From positions 2,474,487 to 2,538,486 of the forward strand of contig MU006216.1 in assembly GCA_010093685.1 (NCBI GenBank): 64,000 nt of DNA, in the 5' to 3' direction. Below are positions 1 through 11,018 of this stretch, in pieces (within the stretch, counting starts at the first letter, position 1; every line of letters begins with the position of its first letter). Source of the stretch: Ophiobolus disseminans. Its lineage: Eukaryota; Ascomycota; Dothideomycetes; Pleosporales; Phaeosphaeriaceae. The notes beneath the pieces are model-generated. The model saw only the letters and a list, made by a program, of their open reading frames with translations. It was not told the DNA's origin and did no database searches. The position numbers and the translations under genes were made by a program.

Positions 1-1902
1 ACACATCCGCCTTTCAAAGCTCTCAGCTATGCTTGGGGAACAGGTCCAGCATCTAGCAAGTGCTACGTCAAAGACAAGTACTTGTCGATAACACAATCAC
101 TGGAACTCGCTTTACAACATATTCGTCACGAATCCGAAACAGTAACTATCTGGGCTGACCAGATCTCGATCAACCAATCCGATGACGCTGAGAAATCTGA
201 GCAAGTTGCGAACATGGACCGAATCTATCCAGCAGCATCCGAAGTCATTGTCTGGCTTGGACCAGCTTCAGCAGACTCGGATGACTTCATGGACGCATTC
301 AACCAAATCGGTGACCTTGTTTATGAGGCTGATTTCGCGAAATATATGTATGCGGGGGGACTGCTCGAGGTGATGACACGTCTCTTTGGAAAGTCAGATC
401 CTTCAGACCCAGAGACGATCAAGCTACATAATTTGGTGGATACAATCACACCTTTGGTAGATGAGCGTTTCATATCTGGACTGGTTGCTTTCGCGAGAAG
501 ACCATGGTTTACTCGAATATGGGCAGTGCAAGAGTACGCATTAGCAAACACGGCCATCTTCATATGTGGGAAGAAGTCTATTCTTGCTGAGACGGCACAA
601 ATCACACGCGTGATGGTTTCAGAAGCATTGGAGAGTATGGACCCGGAACTGCGGCCTTTGAGCCGCTCGCTACTTCTTAGCCCGATGGATGTATTCCTTA
701 TGGCGAACATCCTCAGGAAAAACGTCGACGCAGGTATAGTAGCTGAATTACCTCTATTTCAGTTACTACTAGTACTCTACACGGATCATGCACTGCAAGC
801 TACAAACGCATGCGACAATGTCTATGCCGTGCTAGGCCTCGCCACGGACACTGAGAAGTTGGGACTTCGGGCAGACTATACCGTAAAGAATCGCATCGAT
901 TTGATATTTGCACGCACAACAAAAGCGATCATTGAGAACCGAAGCGGTGAGATCTTGTCGAAAGTACAATACCCAAAGGGACATACAAACTTGCCATCGT
1001 GGGTGCCGGACTTCACGGGTAGCTTTCAATCATCCTGGGCGGAGGTGACCCTCGAAGGCCTACCCGTACTCTTCAATCCCTCTGGAAGCTATGGAGCTGG
1101 ACTAGTGCAAGTCACGGACGAACTCACGCTTGGAACTACCGGTTTTGTTGTTGACGAAATTGAAGAAATAAGAGATGTCTGGTACGACAGCGATGCACCA
1201 CGCCTCGAAGAATACGGCACCGGCCCTGGCACAGAAGCTGTCAAGCTCAACGTACACATCAACAAAGTCTCGATCGAAAACTTCGATACAATTGATGCCA
1301 ATGCATCGCAGGTGAAGCTGAACGGCGTACCTTACCGCCATCAGGAATACCTCCATCATCTCGTACACATCGAGTCCCTTTGCGCAAAGTCAGTGGAGAA
1401 GAACAATCCCATCTACTCCACCGCCCATCGGCGGGAGGAAGCAATCTGGCGCATCCCGGTGGGCGATGCAGAGATGCACGAAAAGTATGGACGTGTGCGC
1501 GCCACTTCAATGTCCGCCACGGCATACACCCTCTGCAAGCGTAATCTCGACTTCCTGCGAGAATATCGTTCCTTCCCGATATCTGAACTTCGGCAAGCCG
1601 TCAACAGATGGGAACTAGATGAAGCAACGAAGCTACCCTGGCGATTTCGCACACGCATGAGGTGGATGGCGAACAAACGACCTTTCATTACAAAAGAAGG
1701 ATATGTAGGCATGGGTCCGAAGTGCATGAAAGAAGGCGACCTGGTCGTCGTTCTTGGTCTTGGGACTCTACCATATGTTGTCAGGCGAGTTGATGGCGAA
1801 CAAGGGAAGTTCCGGTTGTTGGGCGAGTGTTACTGCGATGGGATTATGGACGGGGAGATTGTGGACAAGAGGGAGGAGGAGGAGGTGTTTTTGTTTGTTT
1901 GA
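1..1902 (+). CDS. HET-domain protein, 5' end cut by window
   Basis: The reading frame is open from the first base of the window and ends at TGA 1900-1902 (633 residues visible), so the true start lies upstream. The first residues contain the HET block 1 signature (FKALSYAWG). Block 2 follows (DQISINQSDD, then QVANMDRIYPAA and VIVWLG), and block 3 is at roughly residues 165-185 (RPWFTRIWAVQEYAL). The C-terminal end (GECYCDGIMDGE) is the usual tail of long fungal HET proteins. HET proteins take part in heterokaryon incompatibility and related regulated cell death; which allele or partner applies here cannot be read from sequence. No intron is needed in the visible part. The family call is safe, but the specific role is unknown. 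Confidence 0.9.
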   Translation, partial: THPPFKALSYAWGTGPASSKCYVKDKYLSITQSLELALQHIRHESETVTIWADQISINQSDDAEKSEQVANMDRIYPAASEVIVWLGPASADSDDFMDAFNQIGDLVYEADFAKYMYAGGLLEVMTRLFGKSDPSDPETIKLHNLVDTITPLVDERFISGLVAFARRPWFTRIWAVQEYALANTAIFICGKKSILAETAQITRVMVSEALESMDPELRPLSRSLLLSPMDVFLMANILRKNVDAGIVAELPLFQLLLVLYTDHALQATNACDNVYAVLGLATDTEKLGLRADYTVKNRIDLIFARTTKAIIENRSGEILSKVQYPKGHTNLPSWVPDFTGSFQSSWAEVTLEGLPVLFNPSGSYGAGLVQVTDELTLGTTGFVVDEIEEIRDVWYDSDAPRLEEYGTGPGTEAVKLNVHINKVSIENFDTIDANASQVKLNGVPYRHQEYLHHLVHIESLCAKSVEKNNPIYSTAHRREEAIWRIPVGDAEMHEKYGRVRATSMSATAYTLCKRNLDFLREYRSFPISELRQAVNRWELDEATKLPWRFRTRMRWMANKRPFITKEGYVGMGPKCMKEGDLVVVLGLGTLPYVVRRVDGEQGKFRLLGECYCDGIMDGEIVDKREEEEVFLFV

Positions 1903-3559
1903 GAGATGGCCTGGAGTGTCTGGAGAACGACACTGATCGTGCATAATGGAATGGCACATGTGGTGCAGATATGTGGGCGGTCATGGTATCCTTCCGACAC
2001 TGTGTGTATGTCCTCAGAATATACAAGTATACCAGATCGTTGACTACATCTTGACAACCTGGAACGTGTGGCCTTCCTCTAGGAGCTTTCTGTTCAAGTG
2101 ACCTTCACGCACCTCATCGTTTCCAAAGTGATTGAACTGCCATCACATTTCCAACAATACGGTACAAACCTCCAGGACGCACTTTTGCAAGTTCCTCTAC
2201 ATCGGGCACTACCAAGGCATCTTGCGTCACCACCATCAAGGAAAACGACAAGAGCGGTCACACAGCTACTCGCCCTGCATCCGCAGTTCCTGCACCATAA
2301 CATTACCCGTAGCACAACATCACATCGGCTCCTCACATTCAACAGACCCTGCCGATGCACCATCCACCCCAAAGAAGAATCATTACCCAGCGACGCGGCT
2401 AGTATGCAAGCCTTGCAGAAAGCTTCGATATTCAATAAACCAACCCTGAAGTCCATCTTCCTTCGCGTTGAGCTTGACTCTTAACACTTTGACAAGCACC
2501 AACGGCCGCAGGATTCTATCGAAAGTTCTCTTGGGTCTTCGGTAGGATAAATGAGAGTCCCCTGGCAGCATCGAGTCCCAAAACGGTGGGCATGTCCATC
2601 ACCAACTTTCCGCATGCGATGAAAATACCGTAGCCACAATATCACCGTCAGCCTCGCTTCCACCCCATCGCGCAAAAGTGCATTCCAATACTCCACGCGG
2701 CACTATCAGCACCCATTCTTCCCCTAAAAGCCGCGCGCTTACAACCAGCCCCCACCCACACTCCCAAGCAAACCCAAGCTCCCCGTAAATTATCATCGTC
2801 ACGACGTCATCTCCCCCATGTGCCAATACCAACAATCCATAATTCCCGAGCCCGAAAAATAAGGGGGAGGCTGAGCTCTCGGCAGCGCGGCACGTATTCA
2901 TAGATTGAGTTTACTGGGCAGATGAAACAAATTTCGACAGGGCTATCTTGGGTTGTTTCGGTTCGGGCAGGGATCGTCAGGTACCGAGGCCGGAGTAGTA
3001 GCCGCATCGGAGGTGGCAGATCATGCAGGTGTGTGTGTTTTGGAGTGACATTGTCACTGGGTTTCAGAGTGACAATATCGTGCTTGCTGACGCGAAAGTT
3101 GTCATTTGGCAAGGTTAGTAGAGTCACTTGCAGAGACATGGGATTTGTTTAGAATGTTGTCAATTCGAGACGCTACAAGAGGCGATTATGTGAAACTCCG
3201 CGCCATGCTCAATGGTGGTGTCTGCCAACCATCGCGATTTTGAACTCAAGGAAATAATCTAACCAACACAAGGGACTCATTAGACATAGTTGCCATATGA
3301 TCTTGTCCTCACCGTTCATGCTCTCAGAGGGGACGTTGATAGAAAAGACAGCGTATATTGTCGAGCGTACATGCAACTGCCTGATTCCGTCTCTTTCCAA
3401 TCAACATAACAGATTCAACATCTTGCCCCTGCCTGAGGTGACACAAAGAGCAAAAGACTTGACCAAGACATGCAAAGAAAGGGGTCAAGTGACCCTCTAG
3501 CGCGCTCAAAGCACATGTACATCGAACATCAGCTCGTCCACAAGTGGACTAACTAACGT
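1903..3559. other. intergenic, no supported gene
   Basis: About 1.65 kb between the HET gene and the end of the secreted-protein gene. Short frames on both strands have no recognisable domain and mostly lack a sensible ATG. I see no tRNA, snRNA or transposon signature. Confidence 0.5.
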
Positions 3560-5335
3560 TTAGTATGTGCCGTAACCGCTACCGTATCCGCTGCCAGCGG
3601 GGGTAGGGCTGGGAGTGGGTTTTGCGTAAGACTCCTCGTTGGAGGGAACCTTGGAGGAGACGATGGGAGTCTCGACGGGCTTCACGCTTGAGGAGGCGGC
3701 ACCATACTCGCCACCGGCGGGAGGAGTGTAGACGGGAGCAGCGGACGAAGCAGGCACGTACGGGACCTCAGACTCGACGGAAGGAGTCTTGGAGGCAGCA
3801 GGTGTTGGGGATGGCACCTCAGTGACGAAAGAGAAGTAAGGCAGGCTGCTGGTCTCGCTTGGCTTGGGGACAACGCCAGTTCCTACGGGGTAAGATGGCT
3901 TGGTGGAGGTGTGGAAACCGGTTGGGCCAGCGGGGTAGGGGTTGGTGCCGTTGTTGATGGGGTACTTGGCAGAGGGTGTGGGCTTTCCAGCACCGCCGGC
4001 AGGGACCTCAGGTTTGCCGGAAGGGTACTCGCCGGAAGCAGGGGTAGCAGTAGCCTTGGAGGGAACACCAGCGGTGACAGTAACGGTCTCCTTCTGGGTT
4101 ACGGTGACAGTGACGGGGGCAGCGCAGTCCTCGCCCTTGATAGCGGAAGACTTGCCAGCATTGCCAACCGGGTAGTTGTCCTTGCCGGGACCGCCCGCAG
4201 AAGGAGTGGGCTTGACAGTGATGTACTTGGTGGAGGTGGTGGTGCTCTTGACAGTGGTGGTGCCGACTGGGCCCTCGGGGTAGTTACCACCCTCTGGGTA
4301 GACGGACTTCTCTGCTGTGGGAGTGACGACGATCGTCTTGTAGATCGTGCTGGTGCTGGTCGAGGTAACCTTGGTGGTCACTCCGTGAGCGGTCGAGCCA
4401 ACACCGACGGTGTAGACAAGAGTCTCAGTCAGGGTCTTGACAACCTCAGAGACGGGGATCTTGCTGGTGATCTTGGCCGGGGCAGAGGGAGAAGGAGTCT
4501 TGTCAGCCTCACCCTTGGGGATGCAGGTGGTGCCGACAGGGACGACCTTGGTGACCACTGCGCTGCCAGTGGAGTAGATCTGAGTGGAGTAGATCGTCTT
4601 GGTGACATAGTCGCTCAGAGGGGTGCTCGAGGCAGGGCTGACGCCAGTTCCGGTTGGGTAACCGGCACCACCGGATGGGTAAACACCGCTGGAAGCAGCC
4701 TCAACTGGGAGGGATGAGGATGCGGGAGCAGCGTAACCGCCCGATGGGTAGGCACCGGAGGGGACAACCGAAGAGCCTGGGTAGACACCGCTGGATGCAG
4801 CCTCAACTGGGAGAGATGAGGAGGGAACGCCGGCACCGCCTGATGGGTAAGCACCGGAAGGAACAGCGCTGGAGGATGGGACAGCGCCGAGGGGAGTCTT
4901 AGTGGACGAGGGAGCACCCGCACCGTAGTCGCCACCTGCCGGGGGAGCAGAGGACGCGACAACGACGGCAGAGCTGGCGTAGGGGGTCTCGGCGGGGACC
5001 ACAACCGAGCTCTTACCACCCTCTGGGACCTCGGGGGTGACATAAGGCGAGGGAGTGGCCTCAACAGGCGGGTAGGAAGAGGCAGCGTTGGGTGGCAGGG
5101 AGGTCACGAAAGCCGGGGCCGAGGACTGAACGTATGGCACCTCGACGACGGAAGAAACCGCGGGAGTGGGAGAAGGGGTTTCTGCGGGCTTGACGGCAGA
5201 GGACTTGACATCGCCGTAGCTACCACCAACGTTGGGCGAGCCGTAACCGTACTCGCGGCGAGCTTGGCGGTGGGTGCGGGCCTCAGCGGCATCGGCAGCC
5301 GCAAGAGCAGCGAGGAAGGCAAGTGTGAGCTTCAT
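3560..5335 (-). CDS. secreted Ser/Pro/Thr/Gly-rich low-complexity protein
   Basis: A single exon of 591 residues starting at ATG 5335-5333. The first 17-19 residues form a clear signal peptide (MKLTLAFLAALAAADAAEA), followed by a possible dibasic region (RQARR). The rest is low complexity: P, S, T, V, G and A dominate, with a duplicated module (SSLPVEAASSGVYP twice, around residues 175-220), many VxKTPSPxxSS-like stretches and Gly/Tyr repeats at the C terminus (GSGYGTY). Only a few cysteines occur. No hydrophobic C-terminal tail is present, so GPI anchoring is unlikely. This composition fits a heavily O-mannosylated cell-wall or extracellular-matrix protein, but that is inferred from composition. 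High GC and strong codon bias produce long shadow frames on the other strand. The gene looks intact. Confidence 0.8.
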   Translation of the reverse strand: MKLTLAFLAALAAADAAEARTHRQARREYGYGSPNVGGSYGDVKSSAVKPAETPSPTPAVSSVVEVPYVQSSAPAFVTSLPPNAASSYPPVEATPSPYVTPEVPEGGKSSVVVPAETPYASSAVVVASSAPPAGGDYGAGAPSSTKTPLGAVPSSSAVPSGAYPSGGAGVPSSSLPVEAASSGVYPGSSVVPSGAYPSGGYAAPASSSLPVEAASSGVYPSGGAGYPTGTGVSPASSTPLSDYVTKTIYSTQIYSTGSAVVTKVVPVGTTCIPKGEADKTPSPSAPAKITSKIPVSEVVKTLTETLVYTVGVGSTAHGVTTKVTSTSTSTIYKTIVVTPTAEKSVYPEGGNYPEGPVGTTTVKSTTTSTKYITVKPTPSAGGPGKDNYPVGNAGKSSAIKGEDCAAPVTVTVTQKETVTVTAGVPSKATATPASGEYPSGKPEVPAGGAGKPTPSAKYPINNGTNPYPAGPTGFHTSTKPSYPVGTGVVPKPSETSSLPYFSFVTEVPSPTPAASKTPSVESEVPYVPASSAAPVYTPPAGGEYGAASSSVKPVETPIVSSKVPSNEESYAKPTPSPTPAGSGYGSGYGTY

Positions 5336-7440
5336 GTTGAGATTGGGATTGTTCTTCTTGAAAGTTGATTGGTAAAGATGTTGCTGTAGATTGAAACCGA
5401 GAGATATCAGCAGAAGTCAATTCCGCAAAACGCTGTTGAATCCAGGAAAGAGTGACTGGAGTTTGTTCAATGAAAGTGATGTCCGAAGACGGGTTGAGCG
5501 AATGTCTGAAGGGAAAGATGAGCCTTGCGATGGTGAGAAGGTAAAACAAGGAGCGAAGAGAAGCGGTATATGAATGAACGGGGTGCTGATTGCAGGAAGC
5601 GGGCCAAGGCCAGGACTGGACGCACAGATGGCCGTCAGTGGTGTGCCCCTGGTCGTGGTTAATTTGATTCAGGGACAGGTGGGCGACAGGGACCACTCAG
5701 CGGCATGCTTAGCCAGGAACAGCGGCTGGGGTGTGCATGCGGCTAGCCATTCAGGAGCCGGGATGCGCAACGTCGAGGCTTGGGAGCCGCTCGGGTACCT
5801 GAAAGATGCCGGCTGGAGGCGCTGAGAGGAGGTCGTCCTCATTGCAAGCTCGCCGTGACGCCGCTCGAGGCAGCGTCACGATGGGCAGTCTTGCGCGCTC
5901 TCGATCCTCTTTGGGCGCTGCCGTCAGCGTGCGGCTGTCGCTGCTTTCGCCATGCCCATCTTTGCTGGCTCCGGTCGCTGGCCGGCCGCCTTAGATTGCG
6001 TTTCATGGCGCTTGGCCGAAATAGACTGTCACCCTGCGATGATCCTCCCTGGACGGGCGGGCACCTGGCAGATGCGCAAAAAAAGGTGCTCAGCACACAA
6101 TCGGCGCCAAGATCAGCTGCATGCGACGCTCGCCGGCTGTACAACGACGCCGTCGAGGAGCATCCCTCGTTGCTTCTCGCGGCGCGACAAGGAGAGACGG
6201 GTCGCAATGGGCGCTCGTGTAGGCGCTGTCGTGTCGTGGTGGAGGGGCCGCGCGATTGGCGTGGTGACGATAAGAGCGGTGCGTGTTTCAGCGGCGAGCC
6301 ACAGCTAGCGGGCGACCGAATGGCCGCCCCTTCCCAATCCATCAAGGTGCGACACCGCCTCCGCCTTCACAATTTGCATAGCGACTGCGCCAGACGTGCC
6401 ATGCACCTTCGAGCAGCCTCAACATGAATCAGCATCGTCGAGGCCGAGACTGCAGGATCGTCGAAACATCCGACTGCATCGCGCCTTCCATCTTCCGTCG
6501 TGTGGGTCCAACGCCGTGCACCACAACGGTCCGCCACGATCGGAAGCCACAACCTTCTCTCAGCTGCCTCGTGCAAGCCCAACAAACCGCTGCGCTGCGT
6601 CCATGCGCTCGCCGTCTGTGACGTCGCTGCAGCGCATGAACCTCCGCTACGTTTCTCCACCACCAGAGCATGTTGCAACCTTCCGGACTTGAGGCGTCGC
6701 TGATTCACCATCCTTGGTGTCGGAATCGCACGCCCAAATCACGACGACTACCGAACCTCATCTTCGGAAACGCGATTTAAATGAAGCCCGCCCCTGGCCC
6801 CTGTCTCCGCAGGATGATAAACTGCGTCAGCATCGGAGCTTCAACCTCAACACGCGCTTGTCGAATCGCAACAAGATGACATGTTCGAATGCATTTCTGC
6901 TCTCCTTTCGTCAGTTATGCGTGCTTCCCCAAACCACTTCATTGCTTTTGCTCTTCGAAAGACTTGGGTTTCTAAATAGGTGAGCGTCATGCTGACTGCA
7001 GCTTGTGTCCTATCTTGAAACATTCATCTATCAAAATGCATGCACAGCACGCGGGTCCTGTTGTCTTGATGCCACCAACTTATTTCAAATCCAATCTTCA
7101 CAATGTCCAATTTTGTTTGTATGTCGGAAATCCAGGAGAATGGGGGGGGGGGGGGGGGGTGTTCCATCGTTCGTTTACAACTAAGTTTATCTCACATCCT
7201 ACTTTGTACGAAGAAGCTCGTATTTAGTGATGCACCACTAGGGAGAAGCTTAACAAACAGCCTGTACATCCTCACAGTCCTACAAAAGAGTGAAAAAAAT
7301 GTAGTAAGTATATGAAGATAGACAGGCTTATATATACTGGAACCAATAACGTTGTATAGTCGCACGTTATCTGATCGGGTATCACCAAATACAAGCTCCT
7401 TCGTACAGTGCGTCTGCGACCGAGGCAGCCACTTCGAATG
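5336..7440. other. intergenic, GC-rich centre, no supported gene
   Basis: About 2.1 kb. It holds the upstream region of the secreted-protein gene (5336 to about 5700) and a GC-rich, CpG-rich block at about 5700-6700 with open frames on several strands but no domain or signal peptide. AT-richer sequence with an 18-base G run follows towards the 3' end of the glycosyltransferase gene. Confidence 0.45.
7142..7159. repeat. poly(G) tract of 18
   Basis: An uninterrupted run of 18 G in intergenic DNA. It could be a real mononucleotide repeat or partly an assembly or base-calling effect; length is often unreliable in such runs. Confidence 0.9.
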
Positions 7441-10400
7441 TTACTCAGTATTGTTATAGTGTCCCTGCATACTCAGACTCAAGGCCTTCTGCAGCTCTTC
7501 GTCGTCCTCATCGTCTGGAGGTGGGGCACGAGCCTTGCCCTTGCCCTGGTGATGCGCTTCCAGGAGGCTTTGCTTCTTGATATACTCCATGACAATCTCC
7601 TCCTCGGTCTTCTCCTGTGCTGACTTCTCACTACGTTGTTGTGCCTCGAAGTCGACTTGCGTGGTGCCTGCTACATGTCCGTGATCATACGATGGTGGTC
7701 GCTCGGACAAGCTGCTTGTATCACCAGAGCGCGCAGCGGCTTCAGTGTGAGGGGTGGCACCTTGCTCCAATGCGCTGTCGTCGAATTCACCCAGTCTTTG
7801 ATCTCGCAGACTCTGCGCTATGACTTGCGTAAGCTGTTCCTCATATTCGGATGATTCTCTCGCCTGTCGTTGTGCATCAGCTTGACTCATCGCCATCGCC
7901 TGCCGCAGGGTTTTCTGGTGGGCCTCATCATCCGCTGCTGCTTGTCGATGACGGTGAAGCTGGGACACACTTTCTTGAATCGCCTGCTCCACATCTGCAT
8001 CCTCGTCTGTGTCGCCTCGGGACGTCTCGTGGACCACTTGCCGTATGGTTTCGTCAACTTCAGTTGCTCCCAATGTCCTTCCAGGGGCCACACTTGTGGA
8101 AGACGAAGAACTTTGTGTGGCTCCCTCGGTAGGGGTGGGGCTATCGTATTGTCGATGGGGAGCAACCGAGCTGTTGGCAGTCGAAGCAGGAACACTCTTT
8201 GCCAGCTGTGTTTCCAGGATATCGCGCACGAGGTCCTCAGTGCCGTGTTGCTTTTTCTTCAAGTACTTCTGAATCAACCCCCACCGAGTGATAACGTCCT
8301 CTTTCTCTGCCTCGGAGCTCTGTAGCCACTCCTCATATCCTTGCGCTGTTCTCGACGTGATAATGTAAGTCTGTACATTACTGCCGTACAGTTTCTGCAC
8401 TTCTTTGTGCACGCCCTTCATGGAGTGACCGAGAACACCAAGCATGGCGGCACCGGGCTTGACCACGAAGCCTCCCACACCTTTACCAACGCCTTTGAAA
8501 AAGCCGGTTGCACCCTCTTTCCGGGCACCTTGCCAGGGCTGGGTAGCCAAGCCAGTAACGCCGTCGTACCACCCATACCCGAACTCTCTACCTACTGCTT
8601 TGACACCGGATTTCAAGTCAGTGACTCGCTCCTGGGGGCGCACAGTATCGTCTCCCCAAAGCTTCGGAACGTTGTGAAACCCCTTAGTAATGCTCACAGA
8701 AAGTTCCATAGGTGACTGGATAAGGGCTTTGACGGAACGTCCCAGGCCTTTGCTCGAGTGTGGAGCAGTGCGACGCATCATATCCTGATCTCTACATGAA
8801 CTCGTTTGACTTTGGGATGGTGACGTTGGCGTGCTTGACATCCTCCCCGATGAGCTCTCACCATTACTTGCGACTGATGCCACGGAGATTTGGGATTCTT
8901 GTCGGCTGGGCCCAAAAGGCAGTTTCGCAGCCTTCCACGTCTCCGAGGGAACATCGAATAATCCCATTGCCGTACTACTGATGACTCTACAAGCTATACC
9001 AAAAGGGCCGGAGATTGGATCCAAAGGACCGTCATCGGTGGGATATTCTTGTGCTCTGAACAGTTTCAACTCATGAAAGTCCAGTAGCTTCGCATTGGCC
9101 AGTGTGCAAGCAGCAAAAGCACTCAAGCGGATCTGCGTCCGCCTAACGCGCCACACAGCAGCTCGAGTTGGCGCAAGCGTGCAGCGGAGTCGATCCACCT
9201 CAAGGTATTGATGGAAGGATTGGGCGCCCGTGTCGCTGCCCCGCTCAGTGGCGATCTTACTTGCAAGCTCTTTGGCCCGGGCCAGGCTGTCAGGTTTGAG
9301 ACAAAAATTGATGGCATCAGCTAGTCTGTCCGCCGTGAGTTGCTTGTGCGGGATCGGATCGGGACCTGCACCAGCGCGTGCGATCATGGCGCCCCAAAAT
9401 GGCTGGTCGCCAAAGAATGGCACAACCAAAGTCGGACGGCCTGCAATGATGGAGGAGCAACGTCAGCGGCGCTCTTCGGTGCGTTTCGTCTTTGACATAA
9501 CTAACCTGCAGTGATGCCTGCCGCCATAGTTCCTGCCCCACCATGATGAACAACGCACGAGACGTGTTTGAAAAGCCAGTCATGCGGTACATTTCCCAAC
9601 ATAAATACGTTGTCCGGGACATGGAGGTCGTCACCGCCTATGCCTCCCCAGCCTTTCGAAAGTAGGACTCGTTGGCCCGTTGCCTTCACAGCTTCAAAGA
9701 TGAGTTCAGTCATTGCGTCAGGGTCTTTCAAGACGATGCTACCAAAACCTATATAGACGGGTGGCGGACCTGCGTCTAAAAATGCTTTCAGGTCAGGTGC
9801 CGGGCTGTAGTTCGGTTGGCGGAGGAAATAGAACCCAGAGATGGATATGTGAGAGCTCCAGTCGGCAGGTTTAGCTATGAGGGCCGGAGACCAGCAGTAG
9901 GTATGAGGTATCCTAAGACGATGGAGCATTCCGGGGGCCCAGAGCACACTGACGGGATCCAGGCCGAGACATTTCGCGCGAAAGCGATTGATAATATCGC
10001 CCAAGCCCTGCCAGGCAAGAAGTTCGATCATAGCATAACTAATGTAGTTGGTAAGTTGAGGGTCAGCATTGGATTGGACGTTGGCTAGCGGGTGAGGAAA
10101 GGCCTGCGTCGGAGAATATGGCATGGTAAACATGATATGAAGAGGGATGCCCAGCTTCTCTGCACAATGGATGTGAGCAAAGCTTGGAGGGTTGGCGATA
10201 ATGCAGTCAGCGACGAAAGGTCTTGCTGCAGGCTCGGAAGTTTTTTCCTCAGTTTCCTCAGCGAGTCCATCCCCGGCCTTGTAACAGGATCTCCAGCACC
10301 CCTGGATATACTCGGCAACGTCTCGTCTTCGTCGACTGACATCCCCACTTGCAAGACTTCGAAAGCCTGGCATCAAGCTCGGATTCTTGACCATAAAGGC

Positions 10401-11018
10401 CATCAGCTGAGCAGGATCGCCGCCGATACTGAAGAATTCTAGACCATTCTCCTCCACAAAGCTTTTAAAGGTAGGATGAGTCGCTAGCCGCACTCGATGA
10501 CCGTAGGTATCCTTCAAGACTTTTCCCAAGGCAATGAAGGGTTGTACGTCCCCGCGCGAACCAACGATCTGGATAACGATGTTCAAGGGCGGAGGGGGAG
10601 GAATCCCCTCCTTTCCTCCTAAAGAAGGTGGGATATAAGGTGAAGTTGATGAGCTACTATCTTGGACGCTCTGGACGTGCTCATTCAATACAGGCGTGAA
10701 GAGCTGGGACAAACGGCGATTCAACTGATTGATGCGGATGTTGACGCGGCCATCGTCGGTAACATAGGCACTGGTGCCCAGACCTTCTTTCTCATTGCAA
10801 ATTTCGCCGTATACGTCGCCATATGGAGGGGGAGGCACGTCGTAGTCTGACGCCTCGTGAGTCGCGAGATCCACCTCCTGCAAGAGAGCTTCTTGTCTTG
10901 CGGCTATCTCGACATCAGTCTGGGCCTCGGCTACAGCTTGTGCTTGCTGGAGTATAGACTGCTGCACCGTGGTCTCTGATATGGCTTGGCCCTTTTCGGG
11001 AGGATAATTGCTGGCCAT
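7441..11018 (-). CDS. GT28/UDP-glycosyltransferase (sterol glucosyltransferase-like) with C-terminal UIM-like motifs
   Basis: Two exons, 11018-9506 and 9440-7441, with a 65 nt intron (GTTAGT...TTGCAG) give 1170 residues. Residues about 150-310 carry the GT28 N-terminal fold (IVGSRGDVQPFIALG). The UDP-binding region near residues 490-520 reads HHGGAGTMAAGITAGRP and spans the splice junction, which supports the model. This is the signature of sterol 3-beta-glucosyltransferases such as Atg26, but no PH or GRAM domain is visible. Residues about 740-870 hold a Gly-rich amphipathic segment (GFFKGVGKGVGGFVVKPGAA) resembling lipid-binding C-terminal regions. From about 980 to 1165 there are four or five acidic-LxxAxxxS motifs that look like ubiquitin-interacting motifs (for example EELQKALSLSMQ). 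The substrate is inferred to be a lipid or sterol. The N-terminal 145 residues are disordered. Confidence 0.88.

Noticed and set aside
82..84. Start of the HET protein at position 82
   Set aside because: That codon is TTG, and the HET block 1 signature is encoded before it, in the same frame from base 1; the true start lies outside the window.
2098..2484. 128-codon plus-strand frame after the HET gene
   Set aside because: It lacks an ATG start and any recognisable domain.
3911..4717. 268-codon open frame on the plus strand inside the secreted-protein gene
   Set aside because: It is a shadow caused by the GC-rich, repetitive codons of the minus-strand gene, which has a signal peptide and a clear start.
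5839..6345. 168-codon minus-strand frame in the GC-rich intergenic block
   Set aside because: High GC gives long frames on several strands here; no domain, signal peptide or start context favours this one.
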